Assembly (NCBI GenBank): GCA_005656395.1
Contig: SRSI01000030.1
Coordinates: forward strand, 62,001 to 126,000
Length of the DNA: 64,000 bases
Origin: Strongyloides papillosus
Lineage: Eukaryota; Nematoda; Chromadorea; Rhabditida; Strongyloididae
Direction of reading: 5' to 3'
The position numbers and the translations under genes are program-made. Each line of letters opens with the position of its first letter. Position 1 is the stretch's first letter. Below are positions 60,095-64,000 of the stretch, one piece after another. A model generated the notes under the pieces. It worked only from the letters and a program-made list of their open reading frames with translations. It had not been told where the DNA came from and searched no databases.

Positions 60095-63000
60095 ACTTTA
60101 AAAATAACAAATATATAACAATAATTTTATTATTTCTCTTAACAATAATCTATGTATCTCTAGAAATCTGTAAAAAGAATTTCTGGTTATAACAAAAAAA
60201 ATTAACGCATTTTAAAAAAATAGAATAATTGTAAGTACGCAAACAACACCATGGGTAATTACCGGCAACCAAAAAAACATAAAAACGCTAATGTAAAAAT
60301 GATGGCAAAAAACTAAAATAAATAAAGTAATAAAATTAAAAGGGTACCATCATAAAATACAATATAAAACGTAAAATTTAAAGTGAAAAAAGATCTTCAT
60401 TTTATTAAAACATATTTTAACATCAAAAGCATATATATTTTCTTCTATCTATACTTCTTAAAAATTTATTTTATCTCGTAGAAAAATGTTAACAATTCCA
60501 CGCCTCTGTATATAAATGCTACTATTACTGTTATCATCATCATCGTCTTCTTCTTCTCCTTCTTCTTCTTATATAAAAATTTTTAGCTTCAAAAAATTTT
60601 GTCGAAGGCAAAAGTTTGTAACACAAAAGAGGTGGGACCTCCTTTTTTTGTGATATCAGAGCAAATGAGAGATGAAGATGATATATATTCTTTATTGAAG
60701 AAGACTTTTACTTGTTAAAGAAGTAAAATAAATTAAAGATACTAAAAAAGAATATTGTTATGGAGTTTTTGGAGATAAATTTTATAGAAAAATGTATAGA
60801 AACGTGATAAAAAAGTTATTATATGATAAAGGAGGTAATTAAGAATAACAATATGAGCATGTTTTAGGAAAATAGTGTTATTGGGGGTAGTTTGTTGAGG
60901 GTCAATAAAAAGTGTTAATGTGATAAAAATTTAATATTAATAACTTTCTTTGCAAAATATGCATATGTATTTTTTAATAAATATATATGGGGTGTTTATT
61001 TTTAACTTTTTGAAGAGTATTAGCTTTTTTTTGCATTCTTAAAATATAATATCACATAGAATAATCTCGATCATACCTTAAAGAATAATCTTACACTTAC
61101 AAGGAAGAGAATGAGTTGTAAAAATGTGTAACAATTAACTTTTTTCAGTTTCTTTCCTATCTGGCACAAAAATTAATTAATTTGATTAGGATATTTGAAA
61201 AAAACCACCTACTGTAAGGGTGTATTAAAAAAGTAATCTTTGAAAATAATAAAAGATGCAAGTTAAGATTAAAAATCAAAATAATCTACAGACTCTACTA
61301 AAACTATTTCTTAAAAGTAAAACAAAATTATATTATAAACACCTTTCAATTATAAAGATGTTTTCTTAATTTTCATACCAATTCACCATCAATACCAATT
61401 TAATTCACCTACTTAAAATCACCAAAACATTCTCTACCACACAGCTTTGAATGTTCTAGAAATATAAAGTTAATCATAAATCTTTTTTAATAATTCTCTC
61501 CTCTAAAATTTCATTCACTTTTTTTATAAATAATAATTAAGATATCATAATTTTGAGGTTAATATTACAAAAAAAGTTAGTAAGTGATACAATGCATTAA
61601 TCACTTGATAGTAATCAAAACCAAATATTAATGCCATCAAAAATATATTTTAAAGATATATATTAAGAAAAATTATCTAACAATAAAGTAATTCAATTGA
61701 AAATGAAACTATACAATAAGATATATTATAATAATTATCACACATAACTTAATGGTAAAAGAAAAATTTCATATAAAATATAAAAATCGGCAAAATCCTT
61801 TTCCAAGGAGAGAAAATATATTATTAAATTTGAAGATGTTATATGAAGTGATAAACTTTTATTGACAAATGCAGAGGGGTATAGGAATTATGATAAATAA
61901 TAATATTATTGTATTAAACCAGGAAAATAATTATTTACTTTTTAATTAATTAATAACTCCCAATAAATACAATGTTTATCTATCATACTACACTAAGTAC
62001 ACATACACACGGACATTCTTGGACATCTTTTACTCTATTGAAATTTGGTAATGCAAAACTTTCACATGTAAAATTATATCTCCAAGTTCAACTTTTCCTT
62101 ACAATTACACAATATTTACTTTTTAATACTCTGAATACATTTTCGAATTTAAAATTAAATATTTAAAATGTAAATTAATTTGGTGAAAATGTCAAGTAAC
62201 TTGATAACTATATCTTTCTACTCTTTTTTCTAATCCATTATTTGTTAAAAAAAAGTTAAAGAATGTAAATTAAAAAAAAGTAATAGCAGTAGTAGCCCTA
62301 ATAATTTATTATCATAAAAATACGATAAGAAAAAATATAACCTGAAATATTATCATATATTTATCATCCTATAATTCATTAGGGAACTATAGTGGTATTT
62401 TATGTTTAAACTTCAATAAATTAATATATATAAAATAACAGTGTATATATAATCTACTCTTTTTTGAAAGTATTATTATAGCAATTAAATATTAATCATA
62501 AATTATCACATCTGTTTTTAATTTTTATGTATACAATATATGATACATAAATTTATTGAAAGTAAAAATTCAAAAGTGTTTTTTAAAAAAACAATATTTT
62601 TTTTATTTTTGAGTGAAAAATGTAAATGTTATTATTATAGAAGTATTTTGTCCTTAAAAGGGAAGTAACTTATAATGTTTCTTGAATTTCTCTCTTTTTT
62701 ATCCTAATAGTTTTTTTTTTATAATTCAATTAATAACTGGAAACAATGAAAAAATTATAATGCTAAGAAACTTCTTAATAAAAATGTATAAAATTAGTTG
62801 TAATATTAAAATAGTTCTCAAAAATAAACTTTTAGAGTAAAAAATTATCATTATCAGTACACAAACATAATTATACATACATCTTCTCATGAAAACATTT
62901 CCTAATACAAACATAGTAGAAAGTTTAATAATACACAAATTTTAGGTACATTACATAAAGAGTGTAAATTTTTAAGAAACTTTTTCAGAACTACATATAA

Positions 63001-63767
63001 ATAAATTTTTACCATTCAAGAAGAGATAGATATAATATAAGATACTTAAACAAGGATAATTAAAATTTACAAATATCCTTCTCTCTAACTTTTTTTCACA
63101 TCTCCTCCTATCATTTTCACTCCTTTAAAAATAGGCAAAAAAAAAGTTAAAAAAATGAAGATTATTAAATCAAAAGAAAATTATTTTTTAAAACTATAAA
63201 CATTAACAAAATTTAATTTAACATTTCCTTTGTTTAAAATAACAGAAGAAATATAATCAAAATTAAATCATCTAAACATCTTTTTTTTAGTTATTTTTAT
63301 TCTAAATTTTTCTTTAAAATAATAATGATAAAAAAAGACGGTAAACATATATGTAAAGATAATAGATATGTATTCTTAATCAGACAAATAGAAACTACAA
63401 TATAGTTCGCCTTGATAATAAAAAAAATATTTCCTTGACTACAATTTATATAAAATTATTTATGTAAAAAAGAAGAGAAAGAAAGGATTCTCTCGTTGTT
63501 TTTTTGAATTTCAAAAGGACATGACAAAGAAGTACATACAAAGCACGTTTTCCATTACCGATACTCTACAAATTTAATATGAAAGGAAAGATATTTAATC
63601 CTTTTGGTTGAAAAAATTTAATCCCAGAAGCTAAACATGATATTTACATTCTCTCTTCTTGATTTCTATTTGAAATTCTTTTCCAATTCAAAAAAAGGTT
63701 TTATATACTCTATGTGATTAGTTAACAATATAAAACATTACAAATATATTATATTTTTAAAAGTCAA
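60095..63767. other. 3.7 kb gene-free region
   Basis: Upstream of the channel gene and downstream of TXNDC17, both minus strand. A TCA/TCT microsatellite (60531-60570) is followed by a bulged hairpin with a T7 tail (AAAAGAGGT/ACCTCCTTTT, 60625-60649). The rest is AT-rich with chance ORFs rich in Phe, Ile and Leu. No gene was recognised. Confidence 0.5.
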
Positions 63768-64000
63768 TTATTCATCATCGAAGAAGAAGTCATTAAGGAG
63801 AACCATATTTTGAAGTTGCTCTTCAACTAAACTCTTCCCTTTAACTCCAATTTCAATTAATGTTGGAATGCACTTAACTTTAAATTCTTCATCAGTCCTA
63901 AAAGGATTTTCCTTATCCTTCCAGTAGTCACGTCCACCTACATAACACGTAATGAAAGTTACGTTTTCTCTATCCTTTAAACCAGTTTGGATAGCCTCAT
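63768..64000 (-). CDS. TXNDC17: thioredoxin domain-containing protein 17 (TRP14), N-terminus cut by window edge
   Basis: An open frame entering from the right edge and ending at TAA 63770-63768; 76 residues are visible. Landmarks match the C-terminal half of TXNDC17: FITCYVGGRDYWKDKENPFR (family CxVG-R-x-x-WKD-x-N-x-FR), then KVKCIPTLIEIG carrying the cis-proline of the thioredoxin fold, and a final EEQLQNMVLLNDFFFDDE. The active-site WCPDC lies in the missing part. TRP14 is a cytosolic disulfide and persulfide reductase that takes electrons from thioredoxin reductase. Confidence 0.88.
   Translation of the reverse strand, partial: EAIQTGLKDRENVTFITCYVGGRDYWKDKENPFRTDEEFKVKCIPTLIEIGVKGKSLVEEQLQNMVLLNDFFFDDE

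Noticed and set aside
62726..62938. Minus-strand 70-codon Cys-containing frame
   Set aside because: No homology, splice signal or coding-like composition; chance ORF.
1..64000. CRISPR array, insertion sequence, integrated virus or bacterial operon
   Set aside because: No spaced direct repeats, transposase, integrase or phage-like genes; genes have spliceosomal introns and animal orthologues throughout.

Overview
The window is nuclear DNA of a nematode, most likely a Strongyloides-type (clade IV, Strongyloididae) species. The evidence is extreme AT-richness, introns of about 42-60 bases with GTAAG/GTATG donors and TTTTNAG acceptors, several long genes with few or no introns, a plausible spliced-leader acceptor just before a start codon, and nematode-style families (HAF half-transporter, transthyretin-like protein, expanded carbohydrate sulfotransferase, LGC channel, CED-12). 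The species assignment is inference; nothing is bacterial or organellar. Layout: 1-679 is a NADAR-domain gene running off the left edge, followed by an unrecognised two-exon gene (1207-2110) and a small membrane ORF (2396-2620). 3297-5951 is an intronless HAF/TAP-like ABC half-transporter. 6580-7330 is a transthyretin-like secreted protein and 7704-10299 a BPI/LBP-family secreted lipid-binding protein with two furin-type sites. After 3.9 kb of AT-rich DNA come ced-12/ELMO (14243-16763) and casein kinase 1 gamma (18115-20228), which appears to have a second first exon at 28093-28148; most of 20-31 kb may therefore be its first intron and promoter region. The centre holds an orphan gene (31183-32215), trehalase (33073-34884), the 1320-residue IFT139/TTC21B gene (34933-39107) with an RFX/X-box palindrome about 100 bases upstream, and a tRNA-like GC island. 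It continues with a short secreted repeat protein (40051-40416), a PtdIns(4,5)P2 4-phosphatase (41330-42338) and the HIP1R/Sla2 endocytic adaptor (43937-46892). The right part holds NUP85, a carbohydrate sulfotransferase, TBC1D5, a small three-exon orphan, a Cys-loop channel with a 2 kb intron, a gene-poor stretch and the C-terminal end of TXNDC17 at the right edge. The genes are independent housekeeping and cell-biology genes rather than one pathway. There are loose functional links: CED-12, HIP1R, the PtdIns phosphatase and TBC1D5 act in engulfment, endocytosis and endosome or lysosome traffic, and IFT139 with its X-box belongs to cilia. Exon boundaries were inferred by hand from splice signals and reading-frame continuity; no transcript data were available.
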